A stretch of 64,000 nt of DNA from JBHYDC01 sp051861205 (GTDB taxonomy: Bacteria > Pseudomonadota > Alphaproteobacteria > Rhizobiales > Pleomorphomonadaceae), in the NCBI GenBank assembly GCA_051861205.1, contig JBHYDC010000002.1, positions 124,001 to 188,000 on the forward strand. Direction: 5' to 3'. Positions 44,614 through 53,115 of the stretch are shown here, piece after piece. Within the stretch, counting starts at the first letter, position 1; each line of letters begins with the position of its first letter. The translations under genes were made by a program, and so were the position numbers. The notes below the pieces were generated by a model. The model worked only from the letters and a program-made list of their open reading frames with translations, ran no database searches and was not told the origin of the DNA.

Positions 44614-45428
44614 GCCATATCGAAGGTAGCGATCACAGGCACATGGTCGCTCGGCCGGTCCCAGTCGCGCGCGTCTTTCAGAACCTTGAGGGCGGTCGCC
44701 CGGGCCGCCATCTCGGGGTGGGCCCATATGTGATCAAGCCGGCGTCCCCTGTCGGCAGCGCGCCAGTCCTTCGCCCGGTAGCTCCACCACGTATAGAGCT
44801 TCTCCTCCGGCGGAACGAAGGCGCGCATCACATCGGTCCAACCGCCCGCCAGCCGGATACCTTCCAGCGCCGCGCATTCCCGCGGAGTATGGCTGACGAC
44901 CGAAAGCAGCGCCTTGTGCGACCAGACATCCGCTTCGAGCGGAGCGACGTTTAGGTCGCCCACGATCACGTCCGGCACATCAGGCGAAGCGCCTGGCAAC
45001 CAGTCCGTCATCTCTTTCAGGAAATCCATCTTATGCTGGAATTTCGGGTTCACCGCCTCGTCCGGCTCGTCGCCGCCGGCGGGAACGTAGAAGTTATGCA
45101 CCCGCGCCGCCCGGCCGCCGACCTCGACCACTGCGCTGACGTAGCGGGGGTCGCCCGGCTTATCGCAGAAATCGCGCATCTGGACGTCGGAAAGGGGTAG
45201 CCGCGACACGATGGCAACGCCGTGGTAGCCGCCCCGGCCGCCATTCAACGCCACATGCGAATAGCCGAGCTTGCGAAAATCCGCTGCCGGAAACTGCGCG
45301 TCCTGGCACTTGGTCTCTTGGAGGCAGAGCACGTCCGGCGCAGCCTCGTTGAGCAAGCGCTCCACGATCAGGCGGCGCATGCGCACCGAGTTGATGTTCC
45401 AGGTGGCAAGGGTCAGGGCAGCGGGCAT
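44610..45428 (-). CDS. xth: Exodeoxyribonuclease III (AP endonuclease)
   Basis: The 272-residue enzyme has the Xth/ExoIII motifs: T-W-N-I-N-S-V-R-M-R at the N-terminus, L-Q-E-T-K-C-Q-D with the metal-binding Glu, I-V-G-D-L-N-V-A-P near residue 160, R-R-L-D-H-I-W and the final S-D-H-V-P-V-I with the catalytic His. It cuts abasic sites and degrades the 3' end of DNA. Complete length for the family. Confidence 0.95.
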   Translation of the reverse strand: MPAALTLATWNINSVRMRRLIVERLLNEAAPDVLCLQETKCQDAQFPAADFRKLGYSHVALNGGRGGYHGVAIVSRLPLSDVQMRDFCDKPGDPRYVSAVVEVGGRAARVHNFYVPAGGDEPDEAVNPKFQHKMDFLKEMTDWLPGASPDVPDVIVGDLNVAPLEADVWSHKALLSVVSHTPRECAALEGIRLAGGWTDVMRAFVPPEEKLYTWWSYRAKDWRAADRGRRLDHIWAHPEMAARATALKVLKDARDWDRPSDHVPVIATFDMA

Positions 45429-45446
45429 GAAGGGCTCACGGAATAA

Positions 45447-45475
45447 GAAAAGGCCCGCGTCGGAACGCGGGCCTT
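45447..45475 (-). terminator. Intrinsic terminator after rplS
   Basis: On the minus strand AAGGCCCGCGT pairs with ACGCGGGCCTT (11 bp) around a 4-base loop and runs into TTTTCTTATT. It lies 26 bases past the rplS stop and ends the ffh-rpsP-rimM-trmD-rplS transcript. Confidence 0.88.
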
Positions 45476-45500
45476 ATGAAACCGGATGGAGATCCGAAGA

Positions 45501-45926
45501 TCACTCTGCGGCGGTCGCCGTCGCGGGAACGGCCTTGGCCGCCTCGTTGAGCTTGCGGGCGCGGGCGTTGGTGGCCTCGAAAATACGCGCCGATTTGCCG
45601 CGCAGATCGCGCAGGTAGTAGAGCTTGGCGCGGCGAACCTTGCCACGGCGCACGACATCAACCGAATCGATCATCGGCGAGTAGACCGGGAACACGCGCT
45701 CCACGCCTTCGCCGTAGGAGATCTTGCGAACCGTGAAGCTCTCGTTCACGCCGCCGCCGTTGCGGGCGATCACGACGCCTTCATAGGCCTGCACGCGGCT
45801 GCGGCTGCCTTCGGTCACCTTAACGTTCACGCGCACGGTGTCGCCGGGCGAGAAGGCGGGAAGCTTGCGCATGGCAAGCACGGCGGCCATTTGCTCGGCT
45901 TCGAGCTCTTGGATGATGTTGGTCAT
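45501..45926 (-). CDS. rplS: 50S ribosomal protein L19
   Basis: The 141-residue protein matches L19: F-S-P-G-D-T-V-R-V-N-V-K-V, Q-A-Y-E-G-V-V-I-A-R-N-G-G-G, R-K-I-S-Y-G-E-G-V-E-R-V-F-P and K-L-Y-Y-L-R-D. The 25-residue Ala-rich tail is an extension common in alphaproteobacteria. ATG 45926 (M-T-N-I-I-Q-E-L-E) is chosen over the longer frame. It is the last gene of the operon; a strong terminator follows. Confidence 0.97.
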   Translation of the reverse strand: MTNIIQELEAEQMAAVLAMRKLPAFSPGDTVRVNVKVTEGSRSRVQAYEGVVIARNGGGVNESFTVRKISYGEGVERVFPVYSPMIDSVDVVRRGKVRRAKLYYLRDLRGKSARIFEATNARARKLNEAAKAVPATATAAE

Positions 45927-46097
45927 CGCGGTTTGAACCTTCTTTATGTGTCGAACGGCCAGAGCGCCCACGCGATCGTCGATGCGATGGGGGCGAATTC
46001 GTCGTCCTTGGCTCGCGTATAAGATATGCGGGCGGCTAATACACGAGGCAGCCCGGCTTGTCGACCCATAGCGGGTTTTTTGTCGGATATCGCATCC

Positions 46098-46802
46098 CTA
46101 TTCGGGATCGCGATGCGAATAGGCATCCCATAGATCCGGCCGGCGCTCGCGCGTCAGCCTCAACTGCTCCGTCCGCCGCCAAACCGCGACCTTCGCATGA
46201 TCGCCCGAGGTCAGCACCGGCGGGATCATCTCGCCCTCGAAATTGGCGGGCCGGGTGTATTGGGGATGCTCAAGGAGCCCCGCCTCGAAGCTTTCGGTAT
46301 CGCCCGACGTGTCGTTGCCCATCACGCCGGGTAACAGCCTGACGACGGCATCCAGCACCACGATCGCCGCTACCTCGCCGCCTGAGAGCACATAATCGCC
46401 GATCGAAACCTCCTCAAGGTTTCGGCGCCCGATGATGCGCTCGTCGACGCCCTCGAAACGGCCGCAGAGGATCACCACACCCGGTCCCGACGCCAGCGAC
46501 TGCACGCGAGCCTGGGTCAGCGGCGCACCGCGCGGCGACATCAGAAGACGCGGGCGGGCATCGTCCGCCGCCGACACCGCGTCGATCGCCCGGGCCAGCA
46601 CGTCGGCCCGCATCACCATGCCGGGACCGCCGCCGGCCGGCGTGTCATCCACCGTTCTATGCCGGTCGGTGGCGTAATCGCGGATCTGCGTCGCGCTGAG
46701 CGACCACGTGCCGGCGCCAAGCGCCCGTCCGGCAAGGCTGATCCCAAGCGTGCCCGGGAACATCTCCGGATAGAGCGTGAGCACGTCGGCGCGAAAACTC
46801 AT
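46098..46802 (-). CDS. trmD: tRNA (guanine-N1)-methyltransferase
   Basis: The 234-residue SPOUT enzyme has L-T-L-Y-P-E-M-F-P-G, G-G-G-P-G-M-V-M-R near residue 57, L-C-G-R-F-E-G-V-D-E-R near residue 113 and I-G-D-Y-V-L-S-G-G-E near residue 130, which form the knot and active site. It methylates G37 of tRNAs with GG at 36-37. The ATG overlaps the rimM stop (ATGA). Confidence 0.97.
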   Translation of the reverse strand: MSFRADVLTLYPEMFPGTLGISLAGRALGAGTWSLSATQIRDYATDRHRTVDDTPAGGGPGMVMRADVLARAIDAVSAADDARPRLLMSPRGAPLTQARVQSLASGPGVVILCGRFEGVDERIIGRRNLEEVSIGDYVLSGGEVAAIVVLDAVVRLLPGVMGNDTSGDTESFEAGLLEHPQYTRPANFEGEMIPPVLTSGDHAKVAVWRRTEQLRLTRERRPDLWDAYSHRDPE

Positions 46803-47377
46803 GACGCCTCGGTTTCTCCCGGCGGCGGCTCCGGCGCGGGTTCGTCGAGCAGGCCCTCCGGCGGATCGATCACCAGCCGCCTTGCTGCAAAATCGATGGT
46901 GGGCACCACAGCCTTGGTGAACGGAACATAGATCGACCGCTTGGCGGGCCGGCGAACCTCCAACAGGTCGTCAGCCCCAAAATTCGGCACCGCGAAAACG
47001 GTTCCAATCGGCTCGCCCGACACGGTCTCGACGGCAAGCCCGATCAGGTCGGTATGGTAGAATTCGTCTTCATCCGGCTCGGGCAACACGGACCGGTCGA
47101 CATAGAGCTTCGTGCGGGTCAGCCCCTCGGCCGCCGTCCGGTCGGCGATCTCCGCGAAAGAGGCGACCAGCATATCATCCTTCAGCGGACGCGACGCCGT
47201 GACCGTGAAGGTCCGCCCACGGTCGTCTCGAAGCGCGCCATAATCCTGGAAGGCGCTCGGATCGCCCGTGAAGGATTTCACGCGCACCTGACCCCGCACG
47301 CCATGCGGCGCGCCGATCTCTGCAACGAGGACGGGATGGGGGAGACTAGGCGAGGTTTTCAAAGGCGGCGCTTTCAA
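46799..47377 (-). CDS. rimM: 16S rRNA processing protein RimM
   Basis: The protein has V-A-E-I-G-A-P-H-G-V-R-G-Q-V-R-V-K-S-F-T in the N-terminal half and the PRC-barrel half with Y-H-T-D-L-I-G-L and V-P-F-T-K-A-V-V-P. The C-terminus is Pro/Glu-rich. RimM binds S19 and aids 30S maturation. There is no ATG near the conserved start. TTG 47377 overlaps the stop of the inserted 75-residue ORF as TTGA; TTG 47362 is the other choice. The upstream insertion may have displaced its native translation signal. Confidence 0.92.
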   Translation of the reverse strand: MKAPPLKTSPSLPHPVLVAEIGAPHGVRGQVRVKSFTGDPSAFQDYGALRDDRGRTFTVTASRPLKDDMLVASFAEIADRTAAEGLTRTKLYVDRSVLPEPDEDEFYHTDLIGLAVETVSGEPIGTVFAVPNFGADDLLEVRRPAKRSIYVPFTKAVVPTIDFAARRLVIDPPEGLLDEPAPEPPPGETEAS

Positions 47378-47601
47378 GGATCTCGGTCTAATGTGGCATC
47401 TGGCTTCTTGCGGTCGATGACCAACTTTTTCAGACCAAGCGCCATAGCTCCGCACAAGGGTCCAAACGTGATTGGTTCGAAAAAGGCTGCAACGTTCCAG
47501 ATTGCGTCCGCCATGCCGCCGGCTCCGGCAACAAGTAGAAACATACCAAGATCTGTTCGGGTTTTCAGAGCCAGCTTGAGCTGGTCGAGATTATCGGCCA
47601 T
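47374..47601 (-). CDS. Small single-span membrane protein inserted before rimM
   Basis: The 75-residue ORF has a polar start (M-A-D-N-L-D-Q-L-K-L-A-L-K-T), one hydrophobic span around residues 18-38 (L-G-M-F-L-L-V-A-G-A-G-G), a second weaker one, and a basic/acidic tail. It is 7 bp after the 115-residue ORF and its TGA overlaps the possible rimM TTG start. I recognise no family. It is not a normal member of the rpsP-rimM-trmD-rplS operon. Confidence 0.55.
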   Translation of the reverse strand: MADNLDQLKLALKTRTDLGMFLLVAGAGGMADAIWNVAAFFEPITFGPLCGAMALGLKKLVIDRKKPDATLDRDP

Positions 47602-47608
47602 CGAGCCG

Positions 47609-47956
47609 TCAGCCGAGCACGTGCAGGAGCATGGAGATCAATGCCGCTGCCGGGAGGACGAGGGCGACAAGAAGGTCTGCTTTCGGCTTGACGCGGCCCA
47701 TGACATAGCCAAGCGCCAGAAGACCCGAAACTGTCGTGGTGATGGCGATGGCATCATACGTCACCGCGATATTGGAACCGGCACCCACCAGTGCAGCAAT
47801 GACTAACCCGGACGCAACGAGCGTTCCGACCGGCTCCAACCTTAGATAGTCCGCAATGCTCCGCACCACACGCTTCCAGAGCGCGTCGATCACAACATTC
47901 GGGGCCTGATCATTCAATGCCGGCATAGCAATCCCAACGATCTTTACGCCTTTCAC
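47609..47956 (-). CDS. Small three-span membrane protein inserted between rpsP and rimM
   Basis: The 115-residue ORF has hydrophobic spans near residues 45-65 (V-G-T-L-V-A-S-G-L-V-I-A-A-L-V), 68-88 and 93-114 (L-V-A-L-V-L-P-A-A-A-L-I-S-M-L). The sampled line 47701-47760 has 33 G/C of 60, lower than flanking core genes. I recognise no family. ATG at residue 11 (47926) is an alternative start. A long stem-loop lies between it and rpsP, so it may be expressed less or separately. Confidence 0.55.
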   Translation of the reverse strand: MKGVKIVGIAMPALNDQAPNVVIDALWKRVVRSIADYLRLEPVGTLVASGLVIAALVGAGSNIAVTYDAIAITTTVSGLLALGYVMGRVKPKADLLVALVLPAAALISMLLHVLG

Positions 47957-47964
47957 ATATAATC

Positions 47965-48001
47965 GATACGGCGCACCAAGTCGATCTTGGCGCGCCGTAT
48001 C
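47965..48001 (-). promoter_or_regulatory. Long stem-loop between rpsP and the inserted ORFs
   Basis: GATACGGCGC and GCGCCGTATC flank CCAAG/CTTGG with a 5-base loop, giving a 16-bp stem. The one non-Watson-Crick position is G-U in the minus transcript but A-C in the plus transcript, so it belongs to the minus RNA. It begins 26 bases after the rpsP stop. No U-run follows, so it may attenuate or protect mRNA, or it may be a repeat-element end. Confidence 0.6.
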
Positions 48002-48027
48002 CCGTCAAACACTATCGTATTGCCGAA

Positions 48028-48381
48028 TCACTCGGCAGCAGCGGCTGCGGCCTTCTCGGCGCGCTCGGTTGCGCGTTCCTTGGCCTTGTCGCCCGGCACC
48101 GCCTTGTTCGGGTTGTTGCGGGCTTCGCGCTTCATGAGGCCGGCGGCGTCGAGGAAGCGGAGCACGCGGTCCGTCGGCTGCGCGCCGTGCGACAGCCAAT
48201 GCTTGGCGCGGTCGAGGTCGAGCTGCACGCGCTCGGCCGAATCGCGCGGCTTCAAGGGATCGAACGTGCCGATCTTCTCGATGAAACGGCCATCGCGCGG
48301 GCTGCGCGCGTCGGCGATCACGATCGAGTAGTGCGGGCGCTTCTTGGCGCCGCCACGGGCGAGACGGATCTTCAGGGACAT
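48028..48381 (-). CDS. rpsP: 30S ribosomal protein S16
   Basis: The 117-residue protein matches S16: I-R-L-A-R-G-G-A-K-K-R-P-H-Y-S-I-V, F-I-E-K-I-G-T-F-D-P and W-L-S-H-G-A-Q-P-T-D-R-V. A Lys/Ala-rich tail is typical of alphaproteobacteria. The ribosome site AAGGAAA lies inside the last codons of the AT-rich ORF upstream, whose stop is 2 bp before this ATG. Confidence 0.97.
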   Translation of the reverse strand: MSLKIRLARGGAKKRPHYSIVIADARSPRDGRFIEKIGTFDPLKPRDSAERVQLDLDRAKHWLSHGAQPTDRVLRFLDAAGLMKREARNNPNKAVPGDKAKERATERAEKAAAAAAE

Positions 48382-48383
48382 CT

Positions 48384-49025
48384 TCAGGTTTCCTTTTTTT
48401 CGGGTACCAAGGTTTCTTCAAATACTTCCCAAGCTTGGAAAGCTATGATTTTACTTTTGCTTCTCTTCGGAGAAGTCCCTAATTCATGCTTCATCTTGTC
48501 CCACTCTGTTTTAAGGACAGTCTTGCAGCAGTTAATGCAATTTAATGTAGTTCTGTTATACTCAGCTAACTCGTCTTTTATACTATTCGGATCATCCTTG
48601 TCATACTTTCTTCTGATGGAAAGCGACATTTTTCTGATTTGTGTTGTGTAGCGAACTAAGTCTTGATGATATTTTTCGTTAGGATTGAGCTTTAATCGAA
48701 GATAGGAATCTGAATAGTCTAGTCTACAGAGCAAATCGCCAAAATTATCTACATGATTTGGATTAAATTGCGATGCCACATGATCAGCTATAACTTGTCG
48801 ACACATCTGCAAGTGTAGAGCAACTTTATCTCTAAGGTCTTCAATCCAAGCATGACGATATTCCGAAAGTTTTTGGCGGCTATTTCCCTTTATCGATTTC
48901 AAGCTAACCCAAAAGGTTACAAACGCGATTATTACTGTTGCGAGACCAACAGCTAAGTTTCCGAAATCAATCTGCAATGTAACTCGGTTGCTAATATCAA
49001 AAAGTTCGAAGAGAAACTCAGTCAT
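48384..49025 (-). CDS. AT-rich membrane protein inserted between ffh and rpsP
   Basis: The 213-residue ORF has one clear membrane span, residues 22-42 (L-A-V-G-L-A-T-V-I-I-A-F-V-T-F-W-V). A cytoplasmic helical domain follows: S-E-Y-R-H-A-W-I-E-D-L-R-D-K-V, a Cys/Asn-rich stretch N-C-I-N-C-C-K near residue 175, and an acidic/basic tail. A span followed by a K/R-x-S-E-x-R-x-x-W-I-x-x-L-R segment recurs in uncharacterised accessory proteins (from memory). Lines 48541-48660 have 42 G/C of 120 bases, far below neighbours. Its ATG overlaps the ffh stop (ATGA), and its last codons hold the rpsP ribosome site. Likely horizontally acquired; function unknown. Confidence 0.75.
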   Translation of the reverse strand: MTEFLFELFDISNRVTLQIDFGNLAVGLATVIIAFVTFWVSLKSIKGNSRQKLSEYRHAWIEDLRDKVALHLQMCRQVIADHVASQFNPNHVDNFGDLLCRLDYSDSYLRLKLNPNEKYHQDLVRYTTQIRKMSLSIRRKYDKDDPNSIKDELAEYNRTTLNCINCCKTVLKTEWDKMKHELGTSPKRSKSKIIAFQAWEVFEETLVPEKKET

Positions 49026-50563
49026 TTCTTGGTCGGCCCTTTCGGCATGCCGGGGAGGCCCGGCAGCTTCGGCATGCCGCCAAAACCCGGCATACCGCCG
49101 AACCCTGGGGGCAGCCCCTTGGGCAATCCCGGCGGCAAGCCGCCAGCACCGCCGCCGACACCCATGTCGCGGGCCATCTTCTCAAGCGCGGCGGGGTCCA
49201 TCTTCGAGGGGTCGGGCATGCCCTTGCCGAACATCGCGCCGAGACCGCCGAACATCCCGCCCTTCTGCTTGCCCATGGCCTTCATCATGTCGGCCATCTG
49301 GCGGTGCATCTTCAGCACCTTGTTGACGTCGGAAACGTCGGTGCCGGAGCCGGCGGCGATGCGCTTGCGGCGCTTGGCGTCAAGGATCGCAGGTTTCACG
49401 CGCTCCTTCTTCGTCATCGACTGGATGACGGCGATCTGGCGCTTGATGAAGCGGTCGTCGAGACCGGCGGCGGCCATCTGGCCCTTCATCTTGCCCATGC
49501 CGGGCATCAGACCCATGATGCCGTTCATGCCGCCGAGCTTTTGCATCTGGCGGAGCTGTTCGGCGAGATCGTCGAGGTCGAACTCGCCTTTGCCCATCTT
49601 GGCGGCCATCTTCGCCGCTTTTTCCGCGTCGATGTTGGCGGCGGCCTTTTCGACCAGCGCCACGATATCGCCCATGCCGAGAATGCGGTCGGCGACGCGG
49701 CTCGGATGAAAATCCTCCAGCGCGTCGGCCTTTTCGCCGACGCCCATCAGCTTGATCGGCTTGCCGGTGACCGCGCGCATCGAAAGCGCCGCGCCGCCGC
49801 GCCCGTCGCCGTCCACGCGGGTGAGCACGATGCCGGTGATCCCGATCTGGCCGTCGAAGGCGCGGGCGGTGTTCACCGCGTCCTGGCCGGTCAGCGCGTC
49901 GGCGACCAGCAGCACCTCATGCGGATTGGTGATCCGCTTCACCTCCGCCGCCTCGTCCATCAGGCCTTCGTCGACGGTGACGCGGCCGGCGGTGTCAAGG
50001 ATAACGACGTCGTAGCCGCCAAGCCGCGCCGCCATCACCGCGCGGCGGGCGATCTCGACGGCGGACTGGCCGGCGACGATGGGCAGCGTGTCCACAGCGT
50101 TCTGCTCGCCGAGAATCTTGAGCTGCTCCATGGCGGCAGGCCGGCGCGTGTCGAGCGAGGCCATCAGGACCTTCTTGCGGTCCCTCTCCTTCAAACGGCG
50201 CGCAATCTTCGCCGTGGTCGTGGTCTTGCCCGAGCCTTGCAGACCGACCATCAGGATCGGCACCGGCGCGGGGGCCGTCAGGTCGATCGGTTCGGCGTCC
50301 GATCCCAGCATCTCGACGAGCTGGTCGTGAACGATCTTCACCACCATCTGGCCGGGCGTGATCGATTTCACCACCTCCGCGCCCACCGCCCGCGCCCGCA
50401 CCTTGTCGGTGAACGACTTCACCACATCAAGCGCGACATCGGCTTCCAGAAGCGCCCGCCGCACTTCGCGCATGGCTTCCGAGACGTCGGCTTCCGACAG
50501 CGCACCGCGGCGGGTGAGCTTGTCGAAAATGCCGGACAAACGTTCGGAGAGGCTGTCGAACAT
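49022..50563 (-). CDS. ffh: Signal recognition particle protein Ffh
   Basis: The 513-residue GTPase has the N domain, G domain with G-L-Q-G-S-G-K-T-T-T-T-A-K, D-T-A-G-R-V, T-R-V-D-G-D-G-R-G-G and G-V-G-E-K-A-D. The Met-rich M domain includes G-M-N-G-I-M-G-L-M-P-G-M-G-K-M-K-G and ends in a Gly/Pro/Met-rich tail. It binds 4.5S RNA and signal sequences and docks with FtsY, also in this window. It is first in the ribosomal operon. Confidence 0.97.
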   Translation of the reverse strand: MFDSLSERLSGIFDKLTRRGALSEADVSEAMREVRRALLEADVALDVVKSFTDKVRARAVGAEVVKSITPGQMVVKIVHDQLVEMLGSDAEPIDLTAPAPVPILMVGLQGSGKTTTTAKIARRLKERDRKKVLMASLDTRRPAAMEQLKILGEQNAVDTLPIVAGQSAVEIARRAVMAARLGGYDVVILDTAGRVTVDEGLMDEAAEVKRITNPHEVLLVADALTGQDAVNTARAFDGQIGITGIVLTRVDGDGRGGAALSMRAVTGKPIKLMGVGEKADALEDFHPSRVADRILGMGDIVALVEKAAANIDAEKAAKMAAKMGKGEFDLDDLAEQLRQMQKLGGMNGIMGLMPGMGKMKGQMAAAGLDDRFIKRQIAVIQSMTKKERVKPAILDAKRRKRIAAGSGTDVSDVNKVLKMHRQMADMMKAMGKQKGGMFGGLGAMFGKGMPDPSKMDPAALEKMARDMGVGGGAGGLPPGLPKGLPPGFGGMPGFGGMPKLPGLPGMPKGPTKK

Positions 50564-50848
50564 GGGTCTCGTCTCGTCGAGTTGGAGTTCGGGTCCAACT
50601 CATGTGGCCCGGCTGACCCCAAAACCCAAGCACCGATCGCACCCGCGGGCGCATCGCGCTGGCGGATGGTGACCTCCAAGCTCAAGGCTCGGTCGGTGGC
50701 TCGGAGTCTAAGACAGCCGAGATTTCGTCGGTTCCATACCGTCCTGTTGCCGCCAAGTCAAGAAAGACGCCGGACAGCGCTTGATCCGGCTTCCGGGACA
50801 TCTCTTTAGGCGCCGCGTACTTTCCTATATAGGAAGCGGCGATAGCCA

Positions 50849-51727
50849 ATGGATCCGCTTGAAATGAACGCGCTCCCCTTCGTGAAGATGAACGGCATCG
50901 GCAACGAAATCGTCGTGCTTGATCTCAGGGATCGGCCGGAGCGGGTCACGCCTGAAGCCGCGCGCGCGATCGAGGCCTTGCCCGGCGGACATTTCGATCA
51001 GTTGATGGTGCTTTATTCCCCCGTGACGCCGGGAACGGATGCGGCGATGCGGATCTACAATACCGATGGCTCGGAATCCTCCGCCTGCGGCAACGGCACA
51101 CGCTGCGTCGGGCGGCTTTTGATGGACGTCGAGGCCAAGAGCCGGCTCACGCTACAGACCAAAGCCGGCCTTCTCGCCGTTCGCGATGCCGGCGACCTCG
51201 GTGTGACCGTTGATATGGGCGAGCCGCGTTTCGGCTGGAACGACATCCCGCTCGCCGAGCCCTTCCACGATACCCGCGCCATCGAGCTGCAAATCGGCCC
51301 GATCGACGCGCCGATCCTGCATTCGCCGTCGGTCGCGAACGTCGGCAACCCGCATGCGATTTTCTGGGTGAACGACGTCGAGGCCTATGATCTCGCCGCC
51401 TTCGGCCCGATGCTGGAACATCACCCGATCTTCCCCGAGCGCGCCAATATTTCGCTCGCCCACGTGACCGCGCCCAACGCTCTGGCCCTGAAAGTGTGGG
51501 AGCGCGGCGTCGGCCTCACCCGCGCCTGCGGATCCGCAGCCTGCGCCGCCGCCGTTTGCGCCGCTCGGACCGGCCGCACGGGCCGCACCGTCCGCATCAC
51601 CCTGCCCGGCGGCGATCTCCTGATCGAATGGACGGCGGACAATCGCATGCTGATGACCGGCCAGACCGAATGGGAGTACGAGGGGCTCGTACCCGCCGAA
51701 GTTTTCCGCGCGGTCAACGCCGCTTAG
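50849..51727 (+). CDS. dapF: Diaminopimelate epimerase
   Basis: The enzyme of about 290 residues has F-V-K-M-N-G-I-G-N-E, the first catalytic-Cys motif D-G-S-E-S-S-A-C-G-N-G-T-R-C, N-V-G-N-P-H-A near residue 165 and the second Cys in G-L-T-R-A-C-G-S-A-A-C-A. It interconverts LL- and meso-DAP for lysine and peptidoglycan. ATG 50864 (M-N-A-L-P-F-V-K-M) is an alternative start five codons in. Confidence 0.97.
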   Translation: MDPLEMNALPFVKMNGIGNEIVVLDLRDRPERVTPEAARAIEALPGGHFDQLMVLYSPVTPGTDAAMRIYNTDGSESSACGNGTRCVGRLLMDVEAKSRLTLQTKAGLLAVRDAGDLGVTVDMGEPRFGWNDIPLAEPFHDTRAIELQIGPIDAPILHSPSVANVGNPHAIFWVNDVEAYDLAAFGPMLEHHPIFPERANISLAHVTAPNALALKVWERGVGLTRACGSAACAAAVCAARTGRTGRTVRITLPGGDLLIEWTADNRMLMTGQTEWEYEGLVPAEVFRAVNAA

Positions 51728-51830
51728 GCACTCTCTGATTGCCTTGACGCTTCCGCCCGGCAGATAAGCGCTCTAGCCTTCCCCGGCCGTTTTTGCCATA
51801 TACCGGCTGACTTTTCATCGCGGGACGCGG

Positions 51831-53093
51831 GTGGATATGGCGATCGAGGTGGTCACCTTCGGATGCCGGCTGAATACGGCCGAGTCCGAGGTGATGAGGA
51901 AAAAAGCCGAGGCGGCTGGGCTCACCGACGCGGTGCTGGTGAACACCTGCGCCGTCACCGGGGAGGCCGTGCGTCAGGCCCGCCAAGCCATCCGCCGCGC
52001 CCGCCGGGACAATCCCGCTGCCCGCATCGTGGTCACCGGCTGCGCCGCCCAGACCGACCCCGCCGGCTTTGCTGATATGCCCGAGGTCGACCTCGTGGTC
52101 GGCAACGACGAGAAAATGACCGAGGCGGCCTATCGTGCGGTGCCCGATTTCGGCGTTTCCGCCACCGAGAAGACCCGCGTCAACGACATCATGAGCGTGC
52201 GCGAAACCGCGCTCCACCTCGTCGATGGATTCGAGGGCCGCGCGCGCGCTTTCGTTCAGGTGCAGAACGGCTGCGACCACCGCTGCACCTTCTGCATCAT
52301 CCCTTATGGACGCGGCAATTCGCGGTCCGTGCCGATGGGCGATGTGGTCGGCCAAATTCGACGGCTGGTGGAAAACGGCTATGCCGAGGTGGTGCTCACC
52401 GGCGTCGATCTCACATCTTTTGGCAGCGATCTGCCAGGCAGCCCGCGCCTCGGCAAACTCACCCGCACCATCCTTGCACAGGTGCCCGACTTGAAGCGGC
52501 TGCGCATCTCCTCGATCGACAGCATTGAGGCAGACGCGGACCTGATGCGCGCGATCGGGGACGAGGAGCGTCTGATGCCGCACATGCATCTTTCGCTGCA
52601 ACACGGCGACGACCTGATCTTGAAACGCATGAAGCGCCGCCACCTTTCCGCCGATGCGATCCGCTTTTGCGACGAGGCCCGGCGGCTTCGCCCCGACATG
52701 GTTTTCGGCGCCGATCTCATCGCCGGATTTCCGACCGAAACCGACGCGATGGCCGAAAGCTCCAAGCGCATCGTCGAGGAGTGCGGCCTTACCCATCTGC
52801 ACGTTTTTCCCTATTCCCCGCGCCCCGGCACACCCGCCGCCCGCATGCCGCAGCTTGGCAAGGCGCTCGTGAAAGAGCGCGCCGCCAGCCTGCGCGCTGT
52901 TGGGGAGGCGGCCCTGGCGCGTCATTTGGCCGCCGAAACCGGGCGGGCGCACCGCGTTCTGGTGGAGCGGAACGGTCTTGGCCGCATCGAGCAATTCACG
53001 CTGACCGAGATCAACTGCGGTGTGCCCGGCGAGATCGTCTCCGCCGTCGTCACCGGACACACCGGCCGGACACTGGTCGCATGTGCGGCCTGA
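51831..53093 (+). CDS. mtaB: tRNA threonylcarbamoyladenosine methylthiotransferase MtaB
   Basis: The 420-residue radical-SAM enzyme has an N-terminal MTTase domain (T-F-G-C-R-L-N-T-A-E-S-E and V-N-T-C-A-V-T). The radical cluster motif is C-D-H-R-C-T-F-C-I-I-P with Y-G-R-G-N-S-R-S. A TRAM-like end follows. G-C-R-x-N and S-R-S favour MtaB over MiaB/RimO. It adds a methylthio group to t6A37, the base made by TsaD. In-frame ATG 51837 is an alternative start. Confidence 0.93.
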   Translation: MDMAIEVVTFGCRLNTAESEVMRKKAEAAGLTDAVLVNTCAVTGEAVRQARQAIRRARRDNPAARIVVTGCAAQTDPAGFADMPEVDLVVGNDEKMTEAAYRAVPDFGVSATEKTRVNDIMSVRETALHLVDGFEGRARAFVQVQNGCDHRCTFCIIPYGRGNSRSVPMGDVVGQIRRLVENGYAEVVLTGVDLTSFGSDLPGSPRLGKLTRTILAQVPDLKRLRISSIDSIEADADLMRAIGDEERLMPHMHLSLQHGDDLILKRMKRRHLSADAIRFCDEARRLRPDMVFGADLIAGFPTETDAMAESSKRIVEECGLTHLHVFPYSPRPGTPAARMPQLGKALVKERAASLRAVGEAALARHLAAETGRAHRVLVERNGLGRIEQFTLTEINCGVPGEIVSAVVTGHTGRTLVACAA

Positions 53094-53115
53094 GCTTTTG
53101 AGAGGAGATCCGGCT

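Noticed and set aside
46020..46097. Terminator after trmD suggested by a T-run at 46075-46081
   Set aside because: The T-run is on the plus strand, where no gene ends; the minus strand shows only an imperfect stem without a U-run.
49304..50809. 501-residue plus-strand open frame
   Set aside because: Antisense to ffh; no domain features.
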